A DNA stretch of 64,000 nucleotides from Exiguobacterium acetylicum (GCF_019890935.1 NZ_CP082333.1:770001-834000); one strand, 5' to 3'. Positions 52,793 through 62,190 are shown, counted from the first letter of the stretch. A program made the numbers and translations. Notes: generated by a model from the sequence alone, not told the origin.

Positions 52793-53520
52793 TGGCATAC
52801 GAACAGTTCGCCTACATCTATGATGAATTGATGCAAGACGTCCCGTACGATCAATGGGTCGACTGGGTCAAAGCATACGTTCCGACTGGAAGTACGATTG
52901 CTGATATCGGATGTGGAACAGGTACGGCGACGCTTGCATTAGCGGCACACTATGAGATGCTCGGAATCGATTTATCGGAAGAGATGCTCGAAGTCGCGCA
53001 GGAAAAAGCGATGGAAGAGGGATTACGCATTCAATTCTGGGCGCAAGACATGCGCGAAATCGAATTGCCGACACCTGTCGATGCCGTGACGATCCTATGC
53101 GACTCCTTGAACTATCTCCGGACGGAAGAGGATGTCAAACAGACGTTTACACATGTAGCAGCAATCCTCAAAGAGGGTGGACGTCTCTTATTTGATACAC
53201 ACTCTCCTTACAAGATGGAAACGTTGTTCAATGGAAAGACGTACGCGACACATGCGGAGCAAAGTTCGTATATCTGGTTCGCGGATCCTGGTGAAGCACC
53301 GCTTTCTGTCGTCCATGAACTGACTTTCTTCATCGAGGAAGAGGACGGTCGCTATGAACGTGTCGATGAAACGCATCATCAGCGGACGTATCCTCCGGCA
53401 CAGTACGTGACGTGGTTACGCGACGCCGGATTCCGGGTTCTCGCGGTCACAGGCGATTTTGGACCGGATGCTCCTTCTGAGACAGCCGAGCGGATTTTCT
53501 TCGTTGCTGAAAAAATGTAA
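52792..53520 (+). CDS. yqeM: Class I SAM-dependent methyltransferase YqeM
   Basis: 242 aa. N-terminal YEQFAYIYDELMQDVPYDQW, motif I STIADIGCGTGTATLAL, Asp in MLGIDLSEEML, AQDMREIELP, CDSLNYL. Last gene of the yqeG operon, followed by a large terminator. Target unknown; a ribosome or tRNA role is suggested only by context. Confidence 0.9.
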   Translation: MAYEQFAYIYDELMQDVPYDQWVDWVKAYVPTGSTIADIGCGTGTATLALAAHYEMLGIDLSEEMLEVAQEKAMEEGLRIQFWAQDMREIELPTPVDAVTILCDSLNYLRTEEDVKQTFTHVAAILKEGGRLLFDTHSPYKMETLFNGKTYATHAEQSSYIWFADPGEAPLSVVHELTFFIEEEDGRYERVDETHHQRTYPPAQYVTWLRDAGFRVLAVTGDFGPDAPSETAERIFFVAEKM

Positions 53521-53528
53521 AAGTGATC

Positions 53529-53586
53529 TCATCCGTTTTCTTTAAGCGATACACGTTCGTGTTGCTTGAAGGAGACGGATTTTTTG
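53529..53586 (+). terminator. Terminator of the yqeG-yqeM operon
   Basis: Long stem-loop: ATCCGT / ACGGAT outer arms, AAGC/GCTT and ACACG/CGTGT inner arms, then T6. The rest of the 227-bp gap to comEA shows no clear -35/-10 and no obvious protein. comEA may use an activator such as ComK (inference). Confidence 0.72.
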
Positions 53587-53747
53587 TTCGTCAAACAGAT
53601 GCTAATTCAAGTAATGGTATGGATGATATGACCTTCATCCGACATAACATACCGTATCGTGTTGTAAAAGAGTGGTTAGTGCGTATTCCTTCGTTTCCTG
53701 AAGTCCGTAGCGACCTGTTAGAGTCGTGGGAAAAGGAGGGATTCGTC

Positions 53748-54356
53748 TTGACCGTTCCACGTTTGCAACAGATTGCAGGTCTCGTCGTCGTCCTGCTACT
53801 CATCATTTTATTGTTCGTACCATTACCCTCTTGTTCGAATGAAGCGATGGTCGATCAACCGTCCTTAACGGATAGACAACAAGAGGCAAAAGCAGAGCCA
53901 GCAGAAAAGGAGACCTCGATTCGTGACAAACTCATCATGGTCGATGTGAAAGGAGCGGTAGAAGCACCTGGACCCTATCAATTCCACCTCGGTGATCGAG
54001 TGAAGGATGCCATCGAAAAAGCAAAGACGACTGAGAAAGCTGACATTCGACAAATGAATCTCGCGGCACGCCTCATTGATGGACAGGAGGTCATCGTGCC
54101 GGTAAAAAAGACGAAAAATCAGCCGAAACCAACGAAACGCTCAAAAGCAGAGATACCGAAAGGATTGATTGACCTCAATGCGGCAACGGCGGAACAATTG
54201 ATGGAGGTTCCGGGAATCGGTCCTGCAAAAGCAGAAGCAATCTTGGCCTATCGTGAGGAGAAGGGAGGATTTGCGACGTATGAATCACTCGGAGATGTGA
54301 AGGGATTTGGGGAAAAGACGTTAGAATTGCTAAAATCCTACCTGATCGTCTACTGA
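53748..54356 (+). CDS. comEA: Competence DNA receptor ComEA
   Basis: Membrane-anchored receptor for incoming double-stranded DNA. 202 aa (205 in B. subtilis). Helix IAGLVVVLLLIILLFVPLP near the N-terminus, SLBB domain (VDVKGAVEAPGPYQFHLGDRVKDAI), charged linker, and C-terminal helix-hairpin-helix pair (LIDLNAATAEQLMEVPGIGPAKAEAIL, YESLGDVKGFGEKTL). TTG 53748 is eight bases from AAAGGAGG; longer in-frame readings lack a ribosome site. Overlaps comEC by 1 bp, so the comEB gene between them in B. subtilis is missing. Confidence 0.9.
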   Translation: MTVPRLQQIAGLVVVLLLIILLFVPLPSCSNEAMVDQPSLTDRQQEAKAEPAEKETSIRDKLIMVDVKGAVEAPGPYQFHLGDRVKDAIEKAKTTEKADIRQMNLAARLIDGQEVIVPVKKTKNQPKPTKRSKAEIPKGLIDLNAATAEQLMEVPGIGPAKAEAILAYREEKGGFATYESLGDVKGFGEKTLELLKSYLIVY

Positions 54357-56518
54357 TGCCACTTCATGCGCTGTTCGTCCTTTTATTCATTGTCGCCATT
54401 AAAGAATCGATTTGGTGGTTAGTGTTCCTGATGCTCTTTGCGATCATGAAGTCATGGTCTTTTTCAATCGGTCGTCTCTTCTTCTTGTTCATTCTGAGTT
54501 GTCTATTCATCGGAATGGGTCATCTGTCACCTGAACCGCACGACGTCTCGTCTGTTGACATCTTATCAGGGAAGCGTAATGGGGATCGAATTCGCTATGA
54601 GGCGGAGAGCAACGGTCAATCGGTTCTATTGACAGCAACAATTGCAGAAGAAGAGACAGGATACGAACGAATCGGATACTCCTGTCGCGTCACTACGGAA
54701 CCGCTTGATGTCCGCCAGCAATCGAATGCGGGAGGTTTTGACGAACTGCAATTCATGCATACACATCGTTACGCTGGAAAGTGGGAAGTTCGTTCGTTTG
54801 ATTCCTGTCATCCGACACCTGGGTATGCGGCAGAAGGAAGACGGGTACGTCAAGCATGGTTGAAACGGATTGAAGACTTGTTACCACAAAAGCAAGCATT
54901 CTACGTCGAAGCACTTGTATTTGGTGAGGATCGATTAATGGATCAAGTGACCCTCGAACGGTTTAAGAAATTCGGCTTATTACATGCGATCGTCATTTCA
55001 GGATCACATATCGCTTTTTTAGTGTTTAGTCTGCTGTATGTCTTACGAAAAATCAGAATGACAAAAGAAAAACGACTTGATATCGTTCTGATCTTACTAC
55101 CGATTTACGGATGGTTGACGGAGTGGAGTCCACCGGTCACGCGGGCTGTGCTCGTCGCGATCATTCTGTTGCTCGGTCGTCGTTTCCACAAACCGTTAGA
55201 TCCTTTGGAGGTCATTGCGGGGGTCGCGGCTTTTCAATTGGCGATTCAACCAACTGTCATTTACGATATCGGATTTCAATTGACGGTCGGACTGACGCTT
55301 TTTCTTGTGCTGTCGAGACGACTCATGGGTTCGGTTCGTCGTCCTTGGAACTGGCTGCTTATCAGTGCTTGGGCACAGTTTGGAACACTCCTCTTTTTAC
55401 AGGTTATTGAACAGACGACGGTTTCAATTTGGTCGCCATTCTTGAACTTATTGATTGGTGGCTGGATTGAGTGGGTGATTCTGCCGGGATCTTTCCTCCT
55501 TGCGACGCTTCCGTTTTTACCGCTCAGTTCGACGTTTCAGATCGCGCATCAGTACGCGATTCAATGGATGGACCAAGCGTTACGACTGGCGGAGGATCTA
55601 CCGTTAGCAATGGTTGCCGTTCCAGCATTTTCTCCGATCGTCTTGACAATCGTCGTTGTCGGAACAGGAATCGCTTGGTATATTGCTGAACGGAGATGGT
55701 GGGGGCATGCACTCCCGCTGATTCTTTTGCTTACGGCATGGGGTTACACGGAGTGGCGCGCATCTGAACAAATCACGTTTTTAGATGTCGGGCAAGGGGA
55801 TAGTATCGTACTTGAGAAAGCAGGAGAGACGTTCGTCATAGACACAGGTGGTGTTTATCAGCAAACGACGCATCCACTGCTCCGTCCGTTTGATCCGGGT
55901 AGTCATATCGTCGCGCCCTTTTTATTCACACGAGGAGAAGCAGAAATCGACGGTCTCATCGTGACGCATGCTGATCATGATCACGTCGGTGGACTTCTAG
56001 GATTACTGCGTCAAGTTCGCGTGAAAACCATTTATTTAGGTGCGTATGACAACACGGATGAGAAGCGAAACGATTTGATTCGTTCGATCGAAGCAACTGG
56101 AACGCGTGTCGAGTTCGTTCAAAAGGGGCAAACGATTCGTCCTTGGTTGCATGTACTTGCACCGACTGAACGAAAAGAAGAAGAGAACGATCGATCTATC
56201 ATATTACTTGCACAGATCGCCAAACAACGTGTTTTACTGACGGGTGACGCTGGACTAGCAATCGAGGACGAGTTAACGATTGGTCCGATCGATATTCTAA
56301 AAGCAGGTCATCATGGTTCGAACACGTCGACCGGTGAAGAACTCTTGCAGAAGACGAACCCGAAGATTGTCATCTTGTCAGTCGGGCGAAAAAATCGATA
56401 CGGGCATCCGCATCCGGACGTGCTTGAGCGAATCGGGACAGATCGGATCGTCTTTCGAACGGATGAGGACGGGAGTGTAACTTGTTCTTCAGCGGGCTGT
56501 GAACCTATGATAAAATAA
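54356..56518 (+). CDS. comEC: Competence DNA channel ComEC/Rec2
   Basis: Forms the inner-membrane channel for single-stranded DNA. 720 aa. N-terminal helices and OB-like soluble part, the Competence domain (EALVFGEDRLM, GLLHAIVISGSHIAFLVF, WSPPVTRAVLVAIILL) at about 180-450, and a C-terminal metallo-beta-lactamase domain with FLDVGQGDSIVLE, the metal motif THADHDHVGG and ILKAGHHGSNTST, likely the nuclease that degrades the second strand. All key residues present. Confidence 0.93.
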   Translation: MPLHALFVLLFIVAIKESIWWLVFLMLFAIMKSWSFSIGRLFFLFILSCLFIGMGHLSPEPHDVSSVDILSGKRNGDRIRYEAESNGQSVLLTATIAEEETGYERIGYSCRVTTEPLDVRQQSNAGGFDELQFMHTHRYAGKWEVRSFDSCHPTPGYAAEGRRVRQAWLKRIEDLLPQKQAFYVEALVFGEDRLMDQVTLERFKKFGLLHAIVISGSHIAFLVFSLLYVLRKIRMTKEKRLDIVLILLPIYGWLTEWSPPVTRAVLVAIILLLGRRFHKPLDPLEVIAGVAAFQLAIQPTVIYDIGFQLTVGLTLFLVLSRRLMGSVRRPWNWLLISAWAQFGTLLFLQVIEQTTVSIWSPFLNLLIGGWIEWVILPGSFLLATLPFLPLSSTFQIAHQYAIQWMDQALRLAEDLPLAMVAVPAFSPIVLTIVVVGTGIAWYIAERRWWGHALPLILLLTAWGYTEWRASEQITFLDVGQGDSIVLEKAGETFVIDTGGVYQQTTHPLLRPFDPGSHIVAPFLFTRGEAEIDGLIVTHADHDHVGGLLGLLRQVRVKTIYLGAYDNTDEKRNDLIRSIEATGTRVEFVQKGQTIRPWLHVLAPTERKEEENDRSIILLAQIAKQRVLLTGDAGLAIEDELTIGPIDILKAGHHGSNTSTGEELLQKTNPKIVILSVGRKNRYGHPHPDVLERIGTDRIVFRTDEDGSVTCSSAGCEPMIK

Positions 56519-56551
56519 AAAAACAGCAACCCCCCAAGGTTGCTGTTTTAC
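56519..56551. terminator. Bidirectional terminator, comEC / yqzM
   Basis: AAAACAGCAACC / GGTTGCTGTTTT perfect stem, loop CCCCAA, with A run left and T run right. Confidence 0.88.
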
Positions 56552-56554
56552 TGA

Positions 56555-56716
56555 TTATAGACTTAAGAACTTAATTGCGACACCGATGATGAACAAGACT
56601 GCGAAGAAGCCGAATGATGCACCAAAACCAACGGCAGAGTCGAGCGCATCGTTGCGTTTTGATTGAATATCGTTCTCGAACGCGTTTTCACTTGGTGGGC
56701 GTACTGAATGTGCCAT
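56555..56716 (-). CDS. yqzM: Small membrane protein YqzM
   Basis: 53 aa on the - strand: polar start with ENAFENDIQSKRNDALDSAVGFG, then helix FGFFAVLFIIGVAIKFL. The NDIQSKRNDAxDSxVGF-SFGFFA-LFII block matches B. subtilis YqzM (ending FGFFATLFIIATVIKF), which sits at the same place between comEC and holA. The ATG at 56716 is preceded by AAGGGGGAAT. About 10 residues longer at the N-terminus than YqzM. Function unknown. Confidence 0.85.
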   Translation of the reverse strand: MAHSVRPPSENAFENDIQSKRNDALDSAVGFGASFGFFAVLFIIGVAIKFLSL

Positions 56717-56736
56717 GCTGCATTCCCCCTTAATAG

Positions 56737-56760
56737 ATTCCGCTTCTAGTATAGCGGAAT
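56737..56760. promoter_or_regulatory. yqzM -10 element inside a 7-bp inverted repeat
   Basis: On -: ATTCCGC-TATACT-AGAA-GCGGAAT. The -10 hexamer TATACT (plus 56748-56753) lies in the loop of a perfect inverted repeat. The -35 is weak. Could be an operator or simply a leader hairpin. Confidence 0.45.
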
Positions 56761-56816
56761 AAAAGAGGATTATCTATGATGAAGTTAAGAACAAACTGTG
56801 AAATGTGGTGGGAATG

Positions 56817-57818
56817 ATGAAAACTCCTTGGCTCGTCAACGGAAAATTAGCGAATTTATACTTATTATATGGAACAGAACGACACTTGTTAGAAGAATGG
56901 GAACGTGAAATCGTAAAAGCGGCTCTTCCAGACGGAGAACGTTTTGATTATATGAAAATCGATTTGAACGACCAACCGCTTGATGCGGTACTCGATGAAG
57001 CGGAGACAGTACCCTTTTTAAGCGACTACCGCGTCGTCGTTGCAAAACCTGCAACGTTTCTGACAGGAGCGAAAGATAAAAAACAACATAACCTCGAACG
57101 ATTAGCAGATTATATCCTACAACCGGCAGACTACGCGGTCGTTGTCTTGATCGTCGAAGCAGAAAAGCTAGATGAACGAAAAACCGTCGTCAAACGATTG
57201 AAGGAGCGCGCGACGGTACTAGAGGCAAAAAAACCGACGACCGAAGAGTTGTTCCGCTTCGTTCTGGATGCTGTCAACGACAAAGGATACCGGATGGAAC
57301 GTCCGGCAATCGAGCGACTCATTTTTTTGACTGCTGAGATGTGGGGGACATTAGCCCATGAACTTGAAAAGTTGATGTTGTTTGCAGGGGACCGACCAAC
57401 GATCGAAATCGAAGATGTCGATTTGCTTGTTCCGCGGACACTAGAGGACAACGTCTTTCAATTAACGGACTACTTGATGAAGCGTCAACTCGAACCAGCG
57501 ATCCGCTTGATTCGCGACCTTGAAAAACAAGGACAGGAAGTGTTGGCTCTCCTTGGGCTGATGGCACGCCAATACCGGATGATGCTGCTGTCGAAACGAT
57601 TAGCAGAACAAGGATACGGAGAACGACAAATCGCATCAAAAGTCGGAGCTCATCCGTATGCGATTAAATTGGCACTCCAGTCTGCCAAGCGGTTTACGTT
57701 TGCGCAGCTCGAGCAAGCACTCATCGCCATCACGACGACAGATGAAGGTATGAAGACAGGACGCGGTGATAAGAAGATTCTATTCGATGCGTTGATTGTT
57801 CGCTTAGCGACGCTATAA
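56817..57818 (+). CDS. holA: DNA polymerase III delta subunit
   Basis: Clamp-loader subunit that opens the beta clamp. 333 aa. N-terminal LYLLYGTERHLLEEW, domain II SDYRVVVAKPATFL, PADYAVVVLIVEAEKLDERK, and C-terminal EDNVFQLTDYLMKRQLEPAIRLI, ALLGLMARQYRMML, HPYAIKLALQSAKRF. Degenerate AAA+ fold as in B. subtilis YqeN. ATG 56817 with GGTGGGA upstream; ATG 56814 is equally possible. Confidence 0.9.
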   Translation: MKTPWLVNGKLANLYLLYGTERHLLEEWEREIVKAALPDGERFDYMKIDLNDQPLDAVLDEAETVPFLSDYRVVVAKPATFLTGAKDKKQHNLERLADYILQPADYAVVVLIVEAEKLDERKTVVKRLKERATVLEAKKPTTEELFRFVLDAVNDKGYRMERPAIERLIFLTAEMWGTLAHELEKLMLFAGDRPTIEIEDVDLLVPRTLEDNVFQLTDYLMKRQLEPAIRLIRDLEKQGQEVLALLGLMARQYRMMLLSKRLAEQGYGERQIASKVGAHPYAIKLALQSAKRFTFAQLEQALIAITTTDEGMKTGRGDKKILFDALIVRLATL

Positions 57819-57831
57819 GAGGAGGCAAACG

Positions 57832-58275
57832 ATGATGGAAGTCCAGATCATTACAGCAGAAGAGGTCATCCCATTACGGCATGATGTGTTACGTCCGCAT
57901 CAACCACGTGAAGCATGTGTTTATCCAGACGATGCCTTGCCATCGACGTTTCATCTCGGCGGGATAAAAGCACAGCAAATCGTCGCAATTGGTAGTTTCT
58001 CGGAACAATCGCATGCACAAGCGCCAGGAGCGACGTATCAGCTTCGTGGTATGGCGTCGAGTGAAGATGTGCGTGGTGAAGGGTATGGTCGGGCGCTGAT
58101 CGAAGAAGCCCGTCGCCTATTGAAAGAACGACAAGTGACAGCATGGTGGTGTAACGCCCGCGTCACGGCACTTCCTTTTTATGAGCGCCTCGGACTGGAA
58201 CGTGTTGGAGAACCGTTCCTCATTGAAGGAATCGGTCTTCACTATGTCATGATCGATCGTCTAGACGACAAGTAA
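57832..58275 (+). CDS. GNAT family N-acetyltransferase
   Basis: 147 aa. Acetyl-CoA-binding motif A YQLRGMASSEDVRGEGYGRALIEEA with the R/Q-x-x-G-x-G/A-like RGEGYG, then WWCNARVTALPFYERLGLERVGEPF. N-terminus VIPLRHDVLRPHQP resembles a subgroup of stand-alone GNATs whose substrate is unknown. 13 bp after holA, same operon. Confidence 0.85.
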   Translation: MMEVQIITAEEVIPLRHDVLRPHQPREACVYPDDALPSTFHLGGIKAQQIVAIGSFSEQSHAQAPGATYQLRGMASSEDVRGEGYGRALIEEARRLLKERQVTAWWCNARVTALPFYERLGLERVGEPFLIEGIGLHYVMIDRLDDK

Positions 58276-58281
58276 GACAAG

Positions 58282-58332
58282 AAATGGCGGACGAAGGAAT
58301 CGTTTTACACGAGTCCTTCGTCCGCCATTTTA
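58282..58332. terminator. Terminator after the GNAT gene
   Basis: Perfect 17-bp stem AAATGGCGGACGAAGGA / TCCTTCGTCCGCCATTT, then TT. Confidence 0.88.
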
Positions 58333-58340
58333 GATCATAT

Positions 58341-58375
58341 AAAAAATCGCCACTGGAGAACCCTCCTAGTGGCGA
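58341..58375 (-). terminator. Terminator of rpsT
   Basis: On -: TCGCCACT-A-GGAG / CTCC-A-GTGGCGA stem followed by TTTTTTA. Confidence 0.86.
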
Positions 58376-58401
58376 CCCATCACCGTATTCTTCGGAAAGA
58401 A

Positions 58402-58662
58402 TTAAAGTGCGTTTACGAGTTTAGCGAGACGTGATTTGTCACGACCAGCTTTGTTGCTGTGGATGAGACCTTTAGCAGCAGCTTTGTCGATTTTTTTAGA
58501 AGCTGTAGCGAAAGCAAGGACCGCTTGGTCTTTGTTACCTTCAGCTGCGAAAGTTTCGACTGCTTTAATCGCTGAACGCATTGCCGATTTACGTTGTACG
58601 TTAGCGACGCGGCGTTTTTCAGCTGTTTTAACGCGTTTGATTGCTGATTTAATGTTAGCCAT
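58402..58662 (-). CDS. rpsT: 30S ribosomal protein S20
   Basis: 86 aa, basic and helical: [65 protein letters not shown] 58662 is eight bases from GGAGGTG. Monocistronic between holA and lepA, as in B. subtilis. Own strong promoter and terminator. Confidence 0.97.
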   Translation of the reverse strand: MANIKSAIKRVKTAEKRRVANVQRKSAMRSAIKAVETFAAEGNKDQAVLAFATASKKIDKAAAKGLIHSNKAGRDKSRLAKLVNAL

Positions 58663-58740
58663 GGATGATTCACCTCCAATAAAACTCATTCGAGATTTAT
58701 ATTCGCATATCTGCAGTTATCGTTCAACAGAACAAACACA

Positions 58741-58769
58741 ATTGTAGCAAACGTTTTTCTTAAAAGCAA
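58741..58769 (-). promoter_or_regulatory. rpsT promoter
   Basis: On -: TTGCTT (plus 58764-58769), 17-bp spacer, TACAAT (plus 58741-58746). Confidence 0.8.
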
Positions 58770-58842
58770 TACGACGTCTAGGGAATCTTCACATTTTGTT
58801 TTTCGGGTAAAACAAAACGAGATAGTACAGTGAAGCGCTTTT

Positions 58843-58851
58843 TGGTATAAT
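58843..58851 (+). promoter_or_regulatory. Extended -10 promoter of lepA
   Basis: TGGTATAAT, perfect -10 with TGn extension; weak -35. About 44 bp before the lepA start. Confidence 0.65.
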
Positions 58852-58894
58852 GAACCGTATGTACGTTTGAAAATAAGGTAAGGTGACTCTAAAC

Positions 58895-60718
58895 ATGACG
58901 AATGAAGACCGTTTAAAGCGGCAGAAGAGTATTCGTAACTTCTCGATCATTGCCCATATCGATCACGGGAAGTCGACACTCGCTGACCGAATTTTAGAAA
59001 AAACTGGCGCGTTGACATCGCGCGAAATGAAAGATCAGACGCTTGATGCCATGGATCTCGAACGTGAGCGTGGCATCACGATTAAACTCAACGCTGTTCA
59101 ATTGAAGTATACAGCAAAAGATGGGGAAGACTACATTCTTCACCTCATTGATACACCTGGACACGTCGACTTCACATATGAAGTCTCGCGTTCACTTGCA
59201 GCTTGTGAAGGGGCTGTCCTCGTCGTCGATGCGGCGCAAGGAATCGAAGCGCAGACGCTTGCGAACGTTTACTTAGCACTCGACAACGATCTCGAAATCC
59301 TTCCGATCATCAACAAAATCGATTTACCTTCTGCGGATGTCGAACGCGTCCGTCAAGAAATCGAAGATGTCATCGGACTTGATGCATCTGAAGCCGTTCC
59401 GACTTCTGCGAAGGCAGGGATCGGTATTGAAGAAATTCTCGAACAAATCGTCGAGAAAGTACCAGCGCCGACGGGTGATCCGTCTGCACCACTCGAAGCA
59501 TTGATCTTTGACTCCTATTATGATGCTTACCGTGGTGTCGTAGCATCGATTCGAATCGTCAACGGAACAGTTAAAGTCGGCGACAAGATTCGGATGATGT
59601 CGACAGGTAAGGACTTTGAGGTTCTGGAGCTTGCCGTTGCGACACCAAAACCATTACGTCAGCAAGAATTGACGGTGGGTGATGTTGGAACGTTGTCTGC
59701 GTCGATCAAAACGGTCGGCGATGTACGTGTCGGGGATACGATCACGCTTGCGAAACAGCCGGCTACTGAAGCACTGCCAGGATACCGGAAGATGAATCCG
59801 ATGGTGTACTGTGGACTCTATCCAATCGATGCTGCGAAATACAACGATTTACGAGAAGCGCTTGAAAAACTACAACTCAGTGACGCGGCGCTTGAGTTCG
59901 AACCAGAGACATCACAAGCACTCGGATTCGGATTCCGTTGTGGATTCCTTGGGATGCTCCACATGGAAATCATCCAGGAGCGGATCGAACGTGAGTTCAA
60001 CATCGATATGATCACGACGGCACCATCGGTTATCTATCACGTGACGACGACAGCGGGTGAAGTCTTGCACGTCGATAACCCATCGAAGATGCCGGATCAG
60101 CAAAAAGTCGAATTCATCGAAGAGCCGTTCGTTAAGGCTGCTGTCATGACACCAAATGATTACGTCGGTGCGATCATGGAATTGTGTCAGAAGAAGCGTG
60201 GGACATTCGTTGACATGCAATATATCGATACGACACGTGTCAAAATCACGTATGAGTTACCGTTATCTGAGATCGTCTACGACTTCTTCGATCAGTTGAA
60301 ATCGAGTACGAAAGGGTATGCGTCACTTGATTATGAATTGATCGGCTACCAACAGTCGCGTCTCGTCAAGATGGACATCCTGCTCAACAACGAGAACGTC
60401 GATGCGCTCAGCTTCATCGTTCACCGTGACTTTGCGTACGAACGCGGGAAAGTCATCGTTGATAAGTTGAAAGAATTGATTCCGCGGATGCAGTTTGAAG
60501 TGCCGATCCAAGCAGCAGTCGGAACGAAGATCGTCGCTCGTTCGACGATTAAGGCATTACGGAAGAACGTTCTCGCGAAATGTTACGGGGGAGATATCTC
60601 TCGTAAACGGAAGCTGCTCGAGAAGCAAAAAGAAGGTAAGAAACGCATGAAGATGGTAGGCTCAGTAGAGGTACCGCAAGAAGCCTTCATGTCCGTTCTA
60701 TCCATGGACGAAGATTAA
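58895..60718 (+). CDS. lepA: Elongation factor 4 (LepA), ribosome back-translocase
   Basis: GTPase acting on stalled or assembling ribosomes. 607 aa. G1 [14 protein letters not shown], switch [10 protein letters not shown]3 DTPGHVDF, G4 [13 protein letters not shown]; later EF-G-like domains and the LepA-specific C-terminal domain ([23 protein letters not shown]). ATG 58895 is eight bases after AAGGTGA; GTG 58883 overlaps the ribosome site. Confidence 0.97.
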   Translation: MTNEDRLKRQKSIRNFSIIAHIDHGKSTLADRILEKTGALTSREMKDQTLDAMDLERERGITIKLNAVQLKYTAKDGEDYILHLIDTPGHVDFTYEVSRSLAACEGAVLVVDAAQGIEAQTLANVYLALDNDLEILPIINKIDLPSADVERVRQEIEDVIGLDASEAVPTSAKAGIGIEEILEQIVEKVPAPTGDPSAPLEALIFDSYYDAYRGVVASIRIVNGTVKVGDKIRMMSTGKDFEVLELAVATPKPLRQQELTVGDVGTLSASIKTVGDVRVGDTITLAKQPATEALPGYRKMNPMVYCGLYPIDAAKYNDLREALEKLQLSDAALEFEPETSQALGFGFRCGFLGMLHMEIIQERIEREFNIDMITTAPSVIYHVTTTAGEVLHVDNPSKMPDQQKVEFIEEPFVKAAVMTPNDYVGAIMELCQKKRGTFVDMQYIDTTRVKITYELPLSEIVYDFFDQLKSSTKGYASLDYELIGYQQSRLVKMDILLNNENVDALSFIVHRDFAYERGKVIVDKLKELIPRMQFEVPIQAAVGTKIVARSTIKALRKNVLAKCYGGDISRKRKLLEKQKEGKKRMKMVGSVEVPQEAFMSVLSMDED

Positions 60719-60721
60719 ACA

Positions 60722-60751
60722 GGTGGGGGGCGCTTGCGTCCCCTTTTTGGT
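60722..60751 (+). terminator. Probable lepA terminator
   Basis: GGGG(G)CG-CTTG-CG(T)CCCC stem followed by TTTTTGG. Short gap to hemW. Confidence 0.65.
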
Positions 60752-60776
60752 TTTTATAGAGAAAGGATGAGGCGAA

Positions 60777-61922
60777 ATGGGAATACGCGCCGCATATGTC
60801 CACATCCCTTTTTGTGAACATATTTGTTATTACTGTGATTTCAATAAAGTCTTTTTAAAGAATCAGCCCGTCGATGAATACCTCGATGCGCTCGAACGCG
60901 AAATCGAACTGACGTTGAAACAATACCCGACGGATCATCTCGAGACGATCTTCATCGGTGGCGGCACACCAACCGCTTTGAATGAACCACAGATGCAACG
61001 GTTGATGGAAATCATCCAGAAGCACTTGTTGCCACTGACAGGCGATGATTTAGAGTACACGGTCGAGTCGAACCCGGACGGTGTATCGGAAGAGAAACTC
61101 GATATCATGAAAGCGGGCGGTGTCAACCGCGTCAGTTTTGGTGTCCAATCATTTGATGACGGGTTGCTCGAACGCATCGGTCGGACGCACCGGGAAGCGA
61201 AAGTCGCGCAGACGCTCGACGCAGCAGCAAAACGGTTTGATAACATCTCCGTCGACTTGATGTTCGGCTTACCGAATCAGACGCTCGATCAGGTCCGCTA
61301 CGACGTCTCGCGGGCGCTTCAATTACCGATCACGCATATCTCTTCTTATTCATTAATCTTAGAACCGCATACGGTCTTTGCAATTCAAGAGCGAAAAGGA
61401 AAGTTACCGCTACCGACGCAAGATCTCGAGGCAGAGATGTATCAAGTGATGATTGATACGATCGAAGCAGGTGGATATGCGCAGTATGAGATCTCGAACT
61501 TCGCGCAAACAGGAAAAGAGAGTCGTCATAATCGCGTCTACTGGGAAAACGATGAGTACTACGGATTCGGTGCAGGATCACACAGCTATATCAATCAGAC
61601 GCGTCGTGCGAACATCGCACCAATTCCGCACTATATCAAGGCGGAAGGGTTACCGGTTCGAAAAGAGACGCCGTTAACGAACGTAGAGCGGATGGAAGAA
61701 GAGATGTTCCTCGGACTTCGAATGAAGGATGGCGTATCACTCGAACGTTTCCGGACGAAATATGGAGTAGCGTTTAAAGATGTGTTTGGTGAAGTCATGA
61801 AACGTTTATTGCCAAACGGTCTCGTCGAACAGACGGAGACACATATCCGTTTGACGCCTGCTGGAGTTCCATTAGCGAACGAAGTCTTTGCGGAGTTCAT
61901 CGGTGAAGCGCAGGTTCAATGA
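60777..61922 (+). CDS. hemW: Radical SAM heme chaperone HemW
   Basis: 381 aa. Radical SAM cluster motif CEHICYYC (CxxxCxxC) in YVHIPFCEHICYYCDF, FIGGGTPTAL, VESNPDG, RVSFGVQSFDD and DLMFGLPNQTLDQV. It lacks the extra N-terminal residues of HemN coproporphyrinogen dehydrogenase, so it is the HemW heme-binding paralogue. Same location in B. subtilis between lepA and hrcA. Confidence 0.93.
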   Translation: MGIRAAYVHIPFCEHICYYCDFNKVFLKNQPVDEYLDALEREIELTLKQYPTDHLETIFIGGGTPTALNEPQMQRLMEIIQKHLLPLTGDDLEYTVESNPDGVSEEKLDIMKAGGVNRVSFGVQSFDDGLLERIGRTHREAKVAQTLDAAAKRFDNISVDLMFGLPNQTLDQVRYDVSRALQLPITHISSYSLILEPHTVFAIQERKGKLPLPTQDLEAEMYQVMIDTIEAGGYAQYEISNFAQTGKESRHNRVYWENDEYYGFGAGSHSYINQTRRANIAPIPHYIKAEGLPVRKETPLTNVERMEEEMFLGLRMKDGVSLERFRTKYGVAFKDVFGEVMKRLLPNGLVEQTETHIRLTPAGVPLANEVFAEFIGEAQVQ

Positions 61923-61938
61923 ATCTTGAATAAATGAA

Positions 61939-61983
61939 AGGAAGCGGTGTTCCCTTAAAAAAGAGGAATACCGCTTCTTTTCA
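61939..61983. terminator. Terminator between hemW and the 31-aa gene
   Basis: GAAGCGGT-G-TTCC / GGAA-T-ACCGCTTC stem with A/T loop, then TTTTC. Positions suit both directions; overlaps the stop of the - strand peptide gene. Confidence 0.8.
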
Positions 61984-62076
61984 TTTTTTGGATTTCCTTA
62001 AAAAATAGGCAGTCGTTCCGATGACCGCGATGAACAGCCAGACAAAGACTCCTGCCATTGCCAATAATTCAATCAT
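61981..62076 (-). CDS. 31-aa single-pass membrane peptide, unknown
   Basis: Starts MIELLAMAGVFVWLFIAVIG and ends TTAYFLRKSKK. One helix and a basic cytoplasmic tail. ATG 62076 lies eight bases from AAAGGA (an earlier ATG 9 bp upstream touches the site). Lies antisense in the 316-bp gap between hemW and hrcA, ends at the bidirectional terminator. No recognised family; short length makes it tentative. Confidence 0.6.
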   Translation of the reverse strand: MIELLAMAGVFVWLFIAVIGTTAYFLRKSKK

Positions 62077-62150
62077 CCGATTCATCCTTTCCGTTCTTTG
62101 TTTCACTGTATCGCAGAATGGGAAACTGTTCAAAGGGTCACGCAATTCGG

Positions 62151-62179
62151 TTGACATCGGACGGACAATTCCTTATAGT
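62151..62179 (+). promoter_or_regulatory. hrcA-grpE-dnaK promoter
   Basis: TTGACA (62151-62156), 17-bp spacer, TATAGT (62174-62179). Near-consensus sigma-A promoter; transcription should start at the edge of the CIRCE element. Confidence 0.88.
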
Positions 62180-62190
62180 AAAAGATGTAA

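Noticed and set aside
58829-58842. cre site upstream of lepA (TGAAGCGCTTTTT)
   Set aside because: One base short of the CcpA consensus spacing, and lepA is not a carbon-catabolite gene.
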